Below the pieces are notes generated by a model. It saw nothing but the letters and a program-made list of their open reading frames with translations. It searched no databases and had not been told where the DNA came from. Both the position numbers and the translations under genes were made by a program. Shown here piece by piece: positions 9,714-19,142 of a stretch of 64,000 nt of DNA. The stretch is from assembly GCA_035999765.1 (NCBI GenBank), contig CP108521.1:62001-126000 (forward strand). Reading direction: 5' to 3'. Within the stretch, counting starts at the first letter, position 1, and each line of letters begins with the position of its first letter. The DNA is from Streptomyces sp. NBC_01231 (GTDB taxonomy: Bacteria > Actinomycetota > Actinomycetes > Streptomycetales > Streptomycetaceae).

Positions 9714-10692
9714 ATGACGTGGTCCTTGCCCGATCCGATGCTGACCGTGGCCGTCGAAAGCCCTGCCCTGCCCACAGGGTGGGCGGGAGAACCGAAATGG
9801 GACGGCTACCGCGCCCAGCTCGCCGCGCACGCGGGCGGGCGGGTACTGCTGCGCTCCAGGCAGGGGACGGACATGACCGGCTCATTCCCCGAGATCCGGG
9901 CGGCTGCCCTCGCGCAACTCCCGGAAAACACCGGGCTGGACGGCGAGCTGGTGGTGTGGGAGCGAGACCGGCTGGCGTTCGAGCGGCTTCAGCAGCGGCT
10001 CGCCCGGCGCGGAGCCGGTGCGGCCGAGGCGTCGCGCCAGTGGCCGGCTCACTACGTGGTCTTCGACCTGGTCCACGCGGGCGCGGATGTGACCGGCTGG
10101 CCATACGAGCGGCGGCGCGCGGCGCTGGAGGCGATGTTCGCGGACCTGGGCCTGGCGGCGCCGTTGACGTTGTGCCCGTCGACCACCGACCCGGCGGTGG
10201 CGAGGGGGTGGCTGGCGTGGACGGCGGCCGGGGTGGAGGGGCTGTGCTTCAAGCGGCTGGAGGAGCCGTACGTTGGGGGCGCTCGGTCGTGGCGGAAGTA
10301 CAAGGTCCGCGAGACGAGCGAGGCGATCGTCGGCGCGATCACCGGTTCCCTGGTTGCTCCCCGCACGCTGCTGCTCGGCAGGTACGACACCGAAGGACGC
10401 CTTCAGTATGTCGGCCGCACCACCACCCTCGCCCAGGCGGCAGGTGCGGCGTTCGCCGGCCTGCTCGCTGCGGCGGCGCGGGCATCCGTGGACAGGCTGG
10501 TCGCTCTCCGCCGGGTGGGGCAGCCAGGAAAAACTGAACGTCACGCTGGTGGAACCCGAGCTGGTGGTGGAAGTCGGCGTCGACGTCGCCCGCGACGCCT
10601 CCGGCCGATGGCGACATCCCACACGCTGGCACCGCGCCCGCCCCGACCTCTCCCCCACCGGCATCCCCCACCTGACCTCACCGCGGCGCTGA
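9714..10692 (+). pseudogene. ATP-dependent DNA ligase (LigC/LigD-like), frameshifted near the C-terminus
   Basis: ATG at 9714 (MTWSLPDPMLTVAVESPALP). The nucleotidyltransferase motifs are present: EPKWDGYR with the adenylated lysine, LDGELVVW, GVEGLCFKR and RSWRKYK. The OB-fold domain starts at YDTEGRLQYVGRTTTL. Near 10480 one base is missing relative to the two related copies: the frame changes from LLAAAARAS to HPWTGWSLSAGWGSQEKLNV and ends at TGA 10692. In the present frame the protein would read on to 11030 with a wrong tail. The adenylation domain is intact, so partial activity is possible. Confidence 0.85.
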
Positions 10693-10762
10693 CGGCGGGC
10701 CCGGCGCGGCGGCCCCGCCGACGCGCAACCGTCCGGCCCGGTCGGCCGTCGCGGCCGACCGG

Positions 10763-11392
10763 TTACGGCGTGTCGTTGAGGTGGCCCATCACCTGGTACA
10801 GCTGTTGGGAGGTCAGCGGGCCGGTGGGGAGTGGGTGGGCGGCTTCAGTACGCAGGCCGTCGAGCATGAAGGCGACACCGCGGCGCCAGGCGTCGGGGGC
10901 GGTGTCCTTGGCGGCACGGGCCAGCTGGGCGTTGGTGCCGAAGATGAACAGCAGGTCCTCAGTGGTGAAGTCGGCGCGCAGGGCGCCGGCTTGCTGGGCG
11001 CGCTCGATGATGCGCGCGGCGCCGGCGTAGGAACGCTTGCAGACGGCCATCAGGCGTTCGGCGCCCGGGTAGCGGCCGGCGACCACATCGCTGATCGCGG
11101 GGTCCGTGGCCTGCAGTTCGCAGAGCGTCTCGATGTAGTACGCGAATCCGTCCCAGGCGTCGTCGTGGGCAAGGGCGTGCTCGGCGACCTCGCCCAGGCG
11201 GGCCGCCGCCAGGTCGGCCACCACCTCGTCGATGAGTGCCTCGCGCGTGCCGAAGAGGTTGTAGAGGGTTCCGTGGCTCACACCGGCCCGGCGGGCGATC
11301 TCCTTCAGGGGCGCCTGGAGGCCGCGTTCGCGAAACAGCTCGGCGGCGGCTGACCGCAGCTTCTCGGCATTGCGTTGCGCATCGGCCCGCAT
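10763..11392 (-). CDS. TetR-family transcriptional regulator
   Basis: 209 residues. The N-terminal helix-turn-helix is classical: AAAELFRERGLQAPLKEIAR followed by AGVSHGTLYNLFGTREALID. The remainder is the helical ligand-binding and dimerisation domain. Transcribed divergently from an SDR oxidoreductase, with two operator-like palindromes in the 144-bp gap, so it probably represses itself and the SDR gene until a small lipophilic ligand binds. Confidence 0.92.
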   Translation of the reverse strand: MRADAQRNAEKLRSAAAELFRERGLQAPLKEIARRAGVSHGTLYNLFGTREALIDEVVADLAAARLGEVAEHALAHDDAWDGFAYYIETLCELQATDPAISDVVAGRYPGAERLMAVCKRSYAGAARIIERAQQAGALRADFTTEDLLFIFGTNAQLARAAKDTAPDAWRRGVAFMLDGLRTEAAHPLPTGPLTSQQLYQVMGHLNDTP

Positions 11393-11452
11393 CCGGCGTT
11401 CCTCCTGGTCGTATGTCCGGGCTCCATGGTCGCATCCCCCTGCCCGTCAAGT

Positions 11453-11468
11453 TGACCATGCGGTCAAG
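11453..11468. promoter_or_regulatory. TetR operator candidate 1
   Basis: Perfect palindrome TTGACC-N4-GGTCAA lying 61 bp upstream of the TetR start. It matches the half-sites and spacing of the second site at 11494. Confidence 0.65.
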
Positions 11469-11493
11469 TTGCATGTTACGGTCGAGGGACAAC

Positions 11494-11509
11494 TTGACCC
11501 ACGGGTCAA
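11494..11509. promoter_or_regulatory. TetR operator candidate 2
   Basis: Second TTGACC-N4-GGTCAA palindrome, 26 bp before the SDR start codon and 25 bp from site 1. Two copies of one palindrome in a TetR/target intergenic gap strongly suggest the regulator's binding sites. Confidence 0.65.
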
Positions 11510-11535
11510 CATGTCTCTGTGTCAGGAGTAGTCCC

Positions 11536-12303
11536 ATGTCCAAAGTGATCGCCGTCTTCGGCGCCGGTACCGGGCTCGGCCTGTCCGTCGCTCGCCGCTT
11601 CGGTCGCGAGGGCTTCCGCGTCGCCCTGGTCGCCCGTCGCAAGGACCGGCTGGACAGCCTCGTCGGCCGGCTCGCCGACGAAGGCATCGAGGCCGCCGCC
11701 TTCCCCGCCGACCTGTCCGACCCCACCGGTGTCCCCGTCCTGGTCGACGCCATCCGCGACCGCTTCGAGCGGATCGATGTCGTCGAGTACGCCCCGCTCG
11801 GCGGCGGCCAAGTCTTCACCCCGGCCACCGAACTGGACGCGGCCACCCTGGAGGCACTCTCCCGGCTGCTCCTGCTCACCCCGGTGGAGGTGTTCCGTTC
11901 GGTGCTGCCGGAGATGACCGAACGCGGCGACGGCACCCTCCTGATGACCACGGGCTACTCGGCGGTCGAACCGATGCCCCACGCCAGCGGCCTCCCTGCG
12001 GTGATGGCCGCCGCCCGCCACTACGTGTACTCCCTCAGCGGTGAACTGGCCGAGACCGGCGTCTACGCCGGCACCCTCTCCATCGCCGCCCTGATCGCCC
12101 GCAGCGAGGCCGCCGAGGCCGTCGAGGCCCGGTCCGGCTCCCTGGCCGGGTCCGATACCGCCGAACTGCCCGGCGGTGTCGAGGTCCCGGTCGTCGACCC
12201 GGACGAACTCGCCGAGCAGTACTGGGACATGTACACCAAGCGCGACCGCGTCGAGCAGATCCACCCGGCGCACCTGGCTGAGCGCTGGAGCCGCACCACC
12301 TGA
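11536..12303 (+). CDS. SDR-family oxidoreductase
   Basis: 255 residues from ATG 11536 (MSKVIAVFGAGTGLGLSVAR) with AGGAG upstream. The Rossmann glycine motif GAGTGLG and the VALVARRKDRLD arginine pair indicate NADP(H) binding. The usual SDR Ser-Tyr-Lys triad is not clear: the active-site region reads TTGYSAVEPMPHASGLPAVM, with no YxxxK. It may therefore be an atypical or non-catalytic SDR. Probably controlled by the divergent TetR protein. Confidence 0.85.
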   Translation: MSKVIAVFGAGTGLGLSVARRFGREGFRVALVARRKDRLDSLVGRLADEGIEAAAFPADLSDPTGVPVLVDAIRDRFERIDVVEYAPLGGGQVFTPATELDAATLEALSRLLLLTPVEVFRSVLPEMTERGDGTLLMTTGYSAVEPMPHASGLPAVMAAARHYVYSLSGELAETGVYAGTLSIAALIARSEAAEAVEARSGSLAGSDTAELPGGVEVPVVDPDELAEQYWDMYTKRDRVEQIHPAHLAERWSRTT

Positions 12304-12476
12304 CCATCACGAGCACGCCGACCCTGCCGCGGCTCACCTGTCCACCGCGGGCCCGAGGCGCATCGACGTGCGGGCGGCGGCCCGGCTGGGCAGGCCGCCG
12401 CCGGGCACGTCGGACGGTACGCGGTGGACCGCTCCAGACGCCCTCACACTCGCCCACCGCCACAACCCCACACACC

Positions 12477-13018
12477 ACCAAGGACGCCTGGGCCGGGCGC
12501 TCGGCACGCGGCCGCTACACCTACACCGCCCACAAGGGCGACTGCGGCAACATCCGCGCCGCCATCGACTTCCTCACCTGGCTGGACACCCAGCAACACA
12601 CCCTCCAGAGCGTCAGGCAGGAAGACCTTGACATGTGGGCGATCTCCAGGCCCACCCTGCGGGCCCGCTCCATCCCCTTCATCCGCTGGGCCTGCGCCCG
12701 CCACCTGACCCGGGCCGGCCTGACTATCGAACACCCGACCACCCAGCTCCTTGTCAGCCAGTCCGGCGGGGTTGCGGGGGCGGCCGGGGGTTCGGCACGG
12801 CAGGAGGTATGTAGCGGCTTCGCTGCTGTGCCGGGATCCATTGTTGAGGTGGTCGTCGAGCCCGGAACACCGTCATGGTGCAAGCACTCGCCGACATGCC
12901 ACCGGTGCTGATCTCCGGCCTAATCGGCATCCAGCCGAGAACTGCGGAACGCTTCGCAGCCTTGGCCAGCGAGAACTGGTCCGACTACCTGGCCGGTCGC
13001 CATCCTTCTCGCACCTGA
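12477..13018 (+). pseudogene. tyrosine recombinase/integrase-like remnant
   Basis: A frame from 12477 reads CGNIRAAIDFLTWLDTQQ and VRQEDLDMWAISRPTLRARS, then FIRWACARHLTRAGL, resembling the SAM-like core-binding domain of XerC/D-type integrases. After about 12765 the frame is lost. A second segment (12878-13018, another frame) reads LADMPPVLISGLIGIQPRTA and ENWSDYLAGRHPSRT then stop, like the end of the same protein type. The catalytic middle is missing. Assignment is by resemblance and moderately sure. Confidence 0.45.
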
Positions 13019-13123
13019 GGATCACAGAAGGGCGCAGGCGCACACGGCAGGGGTGGCTTCACGCTGGTGTGTCGGACAGTTCGCATCTCGGACGATAGAA
13101 GCCCGGCGCCGTCGTGGTGGCCG

Positions 13124-14401
13124 CTACGCCTGCTCTACCGTGCGATGACCGTTTGCGGCTGTCGGCTGATCGTCTGGTGTCAGGCGGTTGATGCGGTACA
13201 CATCCGGCACGCAGAGGTTCAGGACGGTCGCAGCAGCAATCATTCCTGCACAGGTCAACAGCGCTGCCTGGCTGCTCCATGAGTGGGCCGCAAAAGCAGT
13301 GATGAGGTAGCCCAAGGGGATGGCGAGGCGCTCCCCGACGCCGTTGAAGGCGCTCATGCGGCCCTGTTCCGCTTGAGGAACACGCTGTTGGAACGCAGTC
13401 GTCCAGGCGACGATCGCGACATCGAGCCCGACCCCTGCAAGCGCAGTGGCCAGCAGGACGAGAGACAGCGGCGCCGTGCAGGCCATGGCGGCCAAAGGGA
13501 GCGCGAGAGCACCAGCCGCGACGACCGCGACCGTGAGCAGTCGGTACGGCTTCCAGCGCAGGCAGACGAGGGTCCCCGCCAACAGACCACATGTGAAGGC
13601 CGCCTGGATCAGTCCCCAGCCGCGGGCTCCGGCGTACTGCGCCGCGGCCACGAGCGGGCCGATAAGCTGGAAACCCGCCAGCCACGCAGCGACCAGGACC
13701 GTGCCGGCGGCCGTATAGGTCCACAGCCAGGTACGCGACCAAAAGCCCGCCCAGCCCGCCCGCAGATCGCTCAGCACACCGCCAGGTGAAACGAGCGGGG
13801 CATCCAGACGCAGTCCGAGAAGCAGCACGGCCGCGGCGGCGAACGTGAACGCATCCCAAGCCAGTGCCCATGCCGCGCCGCTGGCAGCGACGATGACACC
13901 GCCGACGACCGGACCCAACACCTTGACCGCGTTGCTCGGCAGCCTGAGCAACGCGTTGGCCTGCTGCAGGTGCTGCTCCGGAACAATCTGCGCAACGGCG
14001 CCCTGCGCAGCCGGCACGATGAACGACGCCGCCGTTCCCGAGACGAAACCGCATGCTGCGATCGACACTGTCGTCGCATGTCCGGTCGCCACGGTGACGG
14101 CCAGCGCACCTTGAGCGCCAGCCGCCAGGAGATTGCCCATGAAGAGGAGCCGGCTGCGGGACAAGCGGTCCGCGAACAAGCCGCCCGCGAGCAGGAACAC
14201 GATCGTGGGGACGGTGTTCGTGGCAAGCACCAGACCGAGGGACCCCGCTCCACCGCCCTGCTCAATGACAGCGTAGGCCAGGGCAAGAGGGGCCATCGCG
14301 GACCCTGTGGCCGAGATGAGATTGGCCGACACGAAACGCCGGAAACTCGCGATCTTTAACAGCGTGCTGATCGGCTTTGGTGACTCGTCGGCGATTTTCA
14401 T
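13124..14401 (-). CDS. MFS transporter (drug-efflux type)
   Basis: 425 residues from ATG 14401 (MKIADESPKP), preceded by GGGGAG; an ATG 48 bases upstream is less likely. About twelve hydrophobic segments are visible. GGLFADRLSRSRLL matches the MFS loop 2-3 signature (G-x-x-x-D-R-x-x-R-R/K). The layout resembles the MFS_3/enterobactin-exporter-like group: FRRFVSANLISATGSAMAPL at the start and an internal duplication. Acts in the cytoplasmic membrane; substrate unknown and no linked regulator. Confidence 0.88.
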   Translation of the reverse strand: MKIADESPKPISTLLKIASFRRFVSANLISATGSAMAPLALAYAVIEQGGGAGSLGLVLATNTVPTIVFLLAGGLFADRLSRSRLLFMGNLLAAGAQGALAVTVATGHATTVSIAACGFVSGTAASFIVPAAQGAVAQIVPEQHLQQANALLRLPSNAVKVLGPVVGGVIVAASGAAWALAWDAFTFAAAAVLLLGLRLDAPLVSPGGVLSDLRAGWAGFWSRTWLWTYTAAGTVLVAAWLAGFQLIGPLVAAAQYAGARGWGLIQAAFTCGLLAGTLVCLRWKPYRLLTVAVVAAGALALPLAAMACTAPLSLVLLATALAGVGLDVAIVAWTTAFQQRVPQAEQGRMSAFNGVGERLAIPLGYLITAFAAHSWSSQAALLTCAGMIAAATVLNLCVPDVYRINRLTPDDQPTAANGHRTVEQA

Positions 14402-14609
14402 GATCTCCCCAGGGCTCGGCGCAGCGAGCACCCTAGTGGAGAAACACACCGCGCCGAACGTCAGTGATCAGAGTTGGCCGACACCCCTCACCTCCTCAAA
14501 GACCATGCACCAGGCGTCCGCGACAGCGAGTTCGGCCACCAGCACGCAAGGGCGGGCCCTGCGCCCCAGCAGTGAATAGCGCAGCTCACGAATACTGCTG
14601 CTTCACCAG
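14402..14609. other. spacer between MFS gene and ligase remnant
   Basis: Contains the MFS promoter region. No coding frame with support is seen. Ligase homology starts abruptly at about 14613, marking a recombination junction. Confidence 0.4.
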
Positions 14610-14996
14610 TAGGTCCGCGAGACGAGCGAGGCGATCGTCGGCGCGATCACCGGAGCGTTGACGGGACCACAGACTTTGCTGCTGGGGCACTACGACACGG
14701 GCGGGCGACTGCGGTACACCGGCCGCACCACCACACTGCCGCAAGCGGCCGGCCACGCTCTCGCGCCGCTGTTGGCCGCGGCCGCAGGCGAGCACCCGTG
14801 GACGGGCTGGACGTTCTCCGCCGGGTGGGGCACGAGGGAGACCTTGAACGTCACCCTCGTGCGGCCCGAGCTGGTGGTGGAAGTCGGCGTCGACGTCGCC
14901 CGGGACAGTGCCGGGCGCTGGCGGCACCCTGCCCGCTGGTGCCGCGCCCGCCCCGACCTCTCACCCGGCGACGTCGAACTCGTCGCGAGCGGCTGA
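14610..14996 (+). pseudogene. 3' third of a DNA ligase gene (copy 3 of 3)
   Basis: Homology begins abruptly at GGTCCGCGAGACGAGC, the same bases as 10305 in the larger ligase gene, and runs through VRETSEAIVGAITGA, GHYDTGGRLRYTGRTTTL, HPWTGWTFSAGWGT and LVVEVGVDVAR to TGA 14996. Unlike the longer copy it has no frameshift at the HPWTGW site, showing what the intact C-terminus should be. No catalytic domain. Confidence 0.8.
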
Positions 14997-15066
14997 GCTG
15001 CGCTAAAGCAACTGCCTTGGTCAGCTCTACGGGACCCGTTGGGCGCTGACGCGGCGGCTCGTCAAC

Positions 15067-15591
15067 TCACGCGTAGTAGTGGTACGCCGCCCACGTTGCA
15101 GCTCCGATGGTGAGCGACAGCAAGGTTCTGGAAACTGCTCTGATCTTCCTTGCTCGGCGCAGAGTGAGCTTTCTCCTGCTCCGATAGATCTGGACGAGGC
15201 TGTCGATGTAGAGCTGCCCGACCAGGACCAGCAAGACACCCACGGCGATGGCACCGGGCCGTCCTGCGAACCAGTTCAGAAAGCGGGTGTCGGAACCGTC
15301 TGCCGTCAGTAGAGACGCCATCTCGATGAACACGAGAAAGATCAATACGACGGCCTCGGTCATCAGATTCCGAACGATCTGCTTCTTCTCATCCTTGGCC
15401 GGCTGCCCAGACATGTACCGACAACACATAACAAAGGGCCACGCACAACGCCCAACTGCGCCCAACTGCGGGGCCCGTGCGCGTGTCCTCGCTCGTAGCT
15501 CATGGCTGCTCCGCGACTCCACCACCACAGCGAGGATGGCCACAGGGATCACCTGCGCTAGAAGGCTCGCGAAGTCCTCGGCCTCAGACAT
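15067..15591 (-). CDS. hypothetical membrane protein
   Basis: 174 residues with hydrophobic segments near residues 8-24 (LLAQVIPVAILAVVV), 77-95 (MTEAVVLIFLVFIEMASLL), 111-128 (AIAVGVLLVLVGQLYI) and 155-170. A basic loop separates the first two and an RSRRKLTLRRARK stretch follows the third. Probably an inner-membrane protein with four helices. The family is not recognised and no operon partner is evident. Confidence 0.6.
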   Translation of the reverse strand: MSEAEDFASLLAQVIPVAILAVVVESRSSHELRARTRARAPQLGAVGRCAWPFVMCCRYMSGQPAKDEKKQIVRNLMTEAVVLIFLVFIEMASLLTADGSDTRFLNWFAGRPGAIAVGVLLVLVGQLYIDSLVQIYRSRRKLTLRRARKIRAVSRTLLSLTIGAATWAAYHYYA

Positions 15592-15831
15592 GCGTTGATC
15601 ATCGTGATCCGCTTCCCCACCTCAGCTAACCAAGGCGCCGCGTCGTAGGACTCCACCTGAACGCGGGACCCCCGGGGCGGCCAACTGCATGTGAAACAAG
15701 ACCACTGTTCCGCGCCCTGGACTCCGGACATGTGAGTTATCCGGAGTCCAGACAATGGCACCCGATTCCCCCGCCGTCAGGCGGGCGAGGCGGATGCAAC
15801 CACCTGGCCCCGGTAACAGTCCTGACCAGGT

Positions 15832-17262
15832 ATGGGAATACCTACGTTGCGACGCCGGGCCGAACGGCGGGGGCTGCACCTGTGGCCGGTCGGCCTTGTG
15901 CTCGTGCTGGCTTTCACCTTGGCGGTACTGGGGGCCGCCGCAGTGTTCTACACCGGGTGGGGCCTGTTAGGCGCCCAAGGGCTTAAGCCCGAGCACCGCA
16001 TCGACTCGAAGACGCTGTTTGATCTGGTGAAGCTTTCCTTCGGGGTAGTCGCCGGGGCCGGCGCCCTAGTCGCCCTGGTCGTGGCCTACCGACGCCAGCG
16101 GGTTGACGAGGACGGCGCCCTGCGAGAGGCCACCCGGCTGCACACCGAACGCTTCACCACCGCCGTCTCTCAGCTCGGCGCCGACTCGGCCGCGGTCCGA
16201 CTCGGCGGGGTTCACGCCCTGGCAGGCCTCGCGGACGACGCCCCCACCCGCGATCTGCGGCAGACCTGTATCGACGTCCTATGTGCTTACCTCCGCCTGC
16301 CCTATACAGCTCAAGACGACATTCCTGCGGGCGACACAGAGTCACAGCACGCCTATCTCGCCCTACGAGAAGTCCGGCACACGGTCATCCGCGTCATACG
16401 CGACCGCTTCCGTCTGGACCCGGACCATCCGCACTGCTGGCAGGGTCACCACCTGGACTTCACGAACGTTGTCTTCGATGGTGGTGACCTCGCCGGAGCT
16501 GTGTTTCACGACACCGTCGTGGACTTCTCCGATGCGGTGTTCGACGGCGGGAAGATGCGCTTCAACGAGGCGGTGTTCTCTGGGAAGGTCGACTTCTCGC
16601 GCGCTGCATTCACCGCCGGCATGGTCGACTTCGAAGGCGCCCTGTTCCTCGGCGGGGATGTCATCTTCACCCACGCAAAGTTCCGAGGCAGCATGGTCGA
16701 CTTCGGCAACGCCGTCTTCCACGGCAGCATGGTCGACTTCTCCCGGGCAGCCTTCGAGGAGGGAGTGGTCAACTTCAACGATGCGCAGTTCTCCGGAGGC
16801 AGGGTCAACCTCATACGCGCCCAGTTCAAGGGCAGTGACGTCGACTTATCCGGGGCGACATTCTCTGGCAGCAGGGTGGACTTCAGCCTCTGCTGGTTCG
16901 TGAGAGGTACCGTCGCCTTCGTCGGCAACCAGTTCTCCGGCGGCCATGTCGCCTTCGACCGCGCGAGGTTCCAGGGCAGCACGGTCGACTACTCCAGTGC
17001 AGTCTTCTCCGGCAGCACGGTCTCCTTCGAGAGTGGTCGATTCTCCGACGGCACAGTCGACTTCGCGGGTGCTCGGTTCGACAGCGGCTCGGTCGACTTC
17101 AGCATGGCGCGGCTATCCGGCGCAGCGATTGACTTCGACAGTGCACAGTTCTCCGGCGCCACAGTCAGATTCGACACGGTTAGCGGCGAGGCACCACCTG
17201 ACCTGGTTCCGGCGAGCGGGTCGCCTCTTCCTGCTGGCTTGACCCTGCCACCGCACTGGTGA
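15832..17262 (+). CDS. membrane-anchored pentapeptide-like solenoid with 12-residue repeats
   Basis: 476 residues. Two transmembrane helices lie at about 18-42 and 62-86, then a helical segment (ATRLHTERFTTAVSQLGADS and VRLGGVHALAGLADDAPT) typical of actinomycete pentapeptide-repeat proteins. From about residue 205 to 460 there are some twenty units of 12 residues with consensus A-x-F-x-G-x-x-V-D-F-x-x. These should form a right-handed beta-solenoid, although the strict 12-residue period is not the classical five-residue one. Helices point to membrane anchoring with the solenoid on one face. Role unknown. Confidence 0.75.
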   Translation: MGIPTLRRRAERRGLHLWPVGLVLVLAFTLAVLGAAAVFYTGWGLLGAQGLKPEHRIDSKTLFDLVKLSFGVVAGAGALVALVVAYRRQRVDEDGALREATRLHTERFTTAVSQLGADSAAVRLGGVHALAGLADDAPTRDLRQTCIDVLCAYLRLPYTAQDDIPAGDTESQHAYLALREVRHTVIRVIRDRFRLDPDHPHCWQGHHLDFTNVVFDGGDLAGAVFHDTVVDFSDAVFDGGKMRFNEAVFSGKVDFSRAAFTAGMVDFEGALFLGGDVIFTHAKFRGSMVDFGNAVFHGSMVDFSRAAFEEGVVNFNDAQFSGGRVNLIRAQFKGSDVDLSGATFSGSRVDFSLCWFVRGTVAFVGNQFSGGHVAFDRARFQGSTVDYSSAVFSGSTVSFESGRFSDGTVDFAGARFDSGSVDFSMARLSGAAIDFDSAQFSGATVRFDTVSGEAPPDLVPASGSPLPAGLTLPPHW

Positions 17263-17382
17263 TCCATGTCGTGCCATGCCTGCCAGCTGGCCGTCACTTT
17301 TACCGGCAGAACTGCGAGGGGTTGTCTCCGAGCGCAGCGTATCCATGAACTGCCGGCGGCGGTCGTGACGCGGGCGGGGCAC

Positions 17383-18117
17383 TCACGGGGTGCTCATCCC
17401 CATCGCGCGCCGGGCACTCTTCACGGTGCGGGCGGTCGGCGCGATGAAGGCGTGCACCAGTTGCAGTGCCCCGTCGCACTGGGCGCCGACAGCCGCGAGG
17501 TCACGGTGCCGACGGCCGCGGGAGCCCTTGCCGGAGGGGTCGACGAGGTCGAGTTCATGGACGACCTCGTGCCGGGCGTTGAAGAACGGCTGGTGGCCCT
17601 TGAGAATCTGGTCGTCGAGGGCGGCCTCCTGCTTGAGACCGAGGGCGTTGCGGCAGCGGATGAGGTCGGCGCCACCCTGGATGCTGGAGCCGGTCAGGTC
17701 CTGGACATAGAGCTCGATCAGGGCCGAGCGCGGATCGATGTCGATGACGGCCTGCTTGGTGGCCTTGGTGACGTCGCCGCCCAGGCGGTTGGCCATGAAG
17801 TGGGCTACGAAGGCGTTGTGCGCGTCGCCAGCCGTGGAGAGCAGGGTGTGCAGGGAGTCACGCAGCAGGGTGCGCAGGCAGGCATCGATGCCGGCCGCAG
17901 TGAAGACGATGGCGGCGCGCGCCTGGTCGCGGTGCGTCTCGGAGACGGCGCCACGCATGTCGTCCTGGCCCGCGCGCAGTTCGTTGAGGGTGGTGAACAG
18001 GCCGGTGACGGACTTGTGGGTGGCCACCAACCTGTCCCAGCTCCGCCCCACCTCCGGCGGGCAGCCGTGCGGCTTGCGCGGAAGATCGCTCAGCTCGACG
18101 AGGGTCAGTCTCGACAA
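17383..18117 (-). CDS. HEPN-like protein of unknown function
   Basis: A TTG start at 18117 is favoured because AAGGAG lies six bases upstream, giving 244 residues (LSRLTLVELSDLPRKPHGCP). The protein is mostly helical. Residues 182-187 read RHEVVH, an Rx4H motif as in the active site of HEPN ribonucleases, placed after a helix ending PFFNA and before HELDLVD. This suggests a HEPN domain, used by toxins and defence proteins to cleave RNA. The family assignment is an inference from one motif and the helical pattern. A serine recombinase follows upstream on the same strand. Confidence 0.55.
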   Translation of the reverse strand: MSRLTLVELSDLPRKPHGCPPEVGRSWDRLVATHKSVTGLFTTLNELRAGQDDMRGAVSETHRDQARAAIVFTAAGIDACLRTLLRDSLHTLLSTAGDAHNAFVAHFMANRLGGDVTKATKQAVIDIDPRSALIELYVQDLTGSSIQGGADLIRCRNALGLKQEAALDDQILKGHQPFFNARHEVVHELDLVDPSGKGSRGRRHRDLAAVGAQCDGALQLVHAFIAPTARTVKSARRAMGMSTP

Positions 18118-18230
18118 CGTCTTCTCCTTGGCCTGTGCCCGCCGCACGCCGCGGCCCTCTCGTCCAGCAGTATGGGGCGTATCCGACCAGCCGTTCGTCG
18201 TCACTATCGGCGTTCGCTCGACACGCGGTC

Positions 18231-18950
18231 TCAGATCGTGCGCGGCCGGAGGGTGTACGGCGCCTCGTGCTGAAGCATTCGTCGCACAGCCTCCGGGTGC
18301 CATCGATCACTGCGGCGCGGTGGGAACTGCTCCGCTTCCAGGCGGCGGCAGATCTCGCGAAGCGAGGCGCCTGCCGCCCGTAGTTCACGGGCTCTGGCAA
18401 GCCCGCCCTGTTCGGCGGGCTGTTCGACAAGCTCTCCGGCAACGGCCTGCCAGCCGTAGGGCGGGGCGCCGTAGGCGTACCCGCCCTGTACTGCCTTCTC
18501 CTTACGCCCCGCCCGGAGCCGGGCCACGATCATTGAGTGCTCCAGCTCGGAGAAGACACCCATCATCTGCCGCATTGCCGTTCGCATGGGGTCTTCAGGA
18601 TCGTCCTGGAGGATCTCGCCCTGGTCAGCGGTGAAGACGCGTCCGTTGTTCTTCCACACCTGGGCCAGGATGGCTTCCTGCGTAACAAGACGACGGGCGA
18701 GACGGTCGAGCCGACCGACGACTATCCCCGCCGCCTGGCCGTCTTCTATCTCGCTAAGCGCATCAGTGAGCGCGGGACGGTCGGGAGCGTGAAGAGTCCC
18801 TGAGTAACCCTCGTCCCGGAAGACGGCGCGTCCGAGGGTGTGACCTTGCTGCCGACACCAGGCGCGGATCAACTTCTCCTGAACTGCTAGGCCGAAGCCG
18901 TCCTCCACCTGCCGGCCGGTGCTGACGCGGATGTACCCGACGAGCTTCAT
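18231..18950 (-). CDS. serine recombinase (resolvase/invertase family)
   Basis: 239 residues. The catalytic serine is S10 in GYIRVST, followed by the resolvase pattern RAWCRQQGHTLG, FRDEGYSGT, GIVVGRLDRLARR and FSELEHSMIVARLRAGRKEK. The C-terminus (GASLREICRRLEAEQFPPRR and WHPEAVRRMLQHE) is a helix-turn-helix of the Recombinase type but short; no zinc ribbon is present. It may resolve, invert or integrate a small element; no att site was identified. Confidence 0.9.
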   Translation of the reverse strand: MKLVGYIRVSTGRQVEDGFGLAVQEKLIRAWCRQQGHTLGRAVFRDEGYSGTLHAPDRPALTDALSEIEDGQAAGIVVGRLDRLARRLVTQEAILAQVWKNNGRVFTADQGEILQDDPEDPMRTAMRQMMGVFSELEHSMIVARLRAGRKEKAVQGGYAYGAPPYGWQAVAGELVEQPAEQGGLARARELRAAGASLREICRRLEAEQFPPRRSDRWHPEAVRRMLQHEAPYTLRPRTI

Positions 18951-19142
18951 GACCGCATGATGCCGCGTGGGACTGACATCCCCAGCGGCATAACTGTGAC
19001 AGCTTTCCGACCGTCACAAGGTCGCCCCCGGCTCTTTGCCCCACGCAAGATCACTGAGGGTGTGGCATGACGGACTGTCAGTGGCGGGTGCTGCAATGGG
19101 TGGTTGCGCGGGGAGCGCACCGAATCCGAGGGGTGAGAGTCC

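Noticed and set aside
16400..17250. 36-bp periodicity considered as a CRISPR-like array
   Set aside because: The period comes from a 12-codon protein repeat in a good reading frame; units are degenerate and there are no unique spacers.
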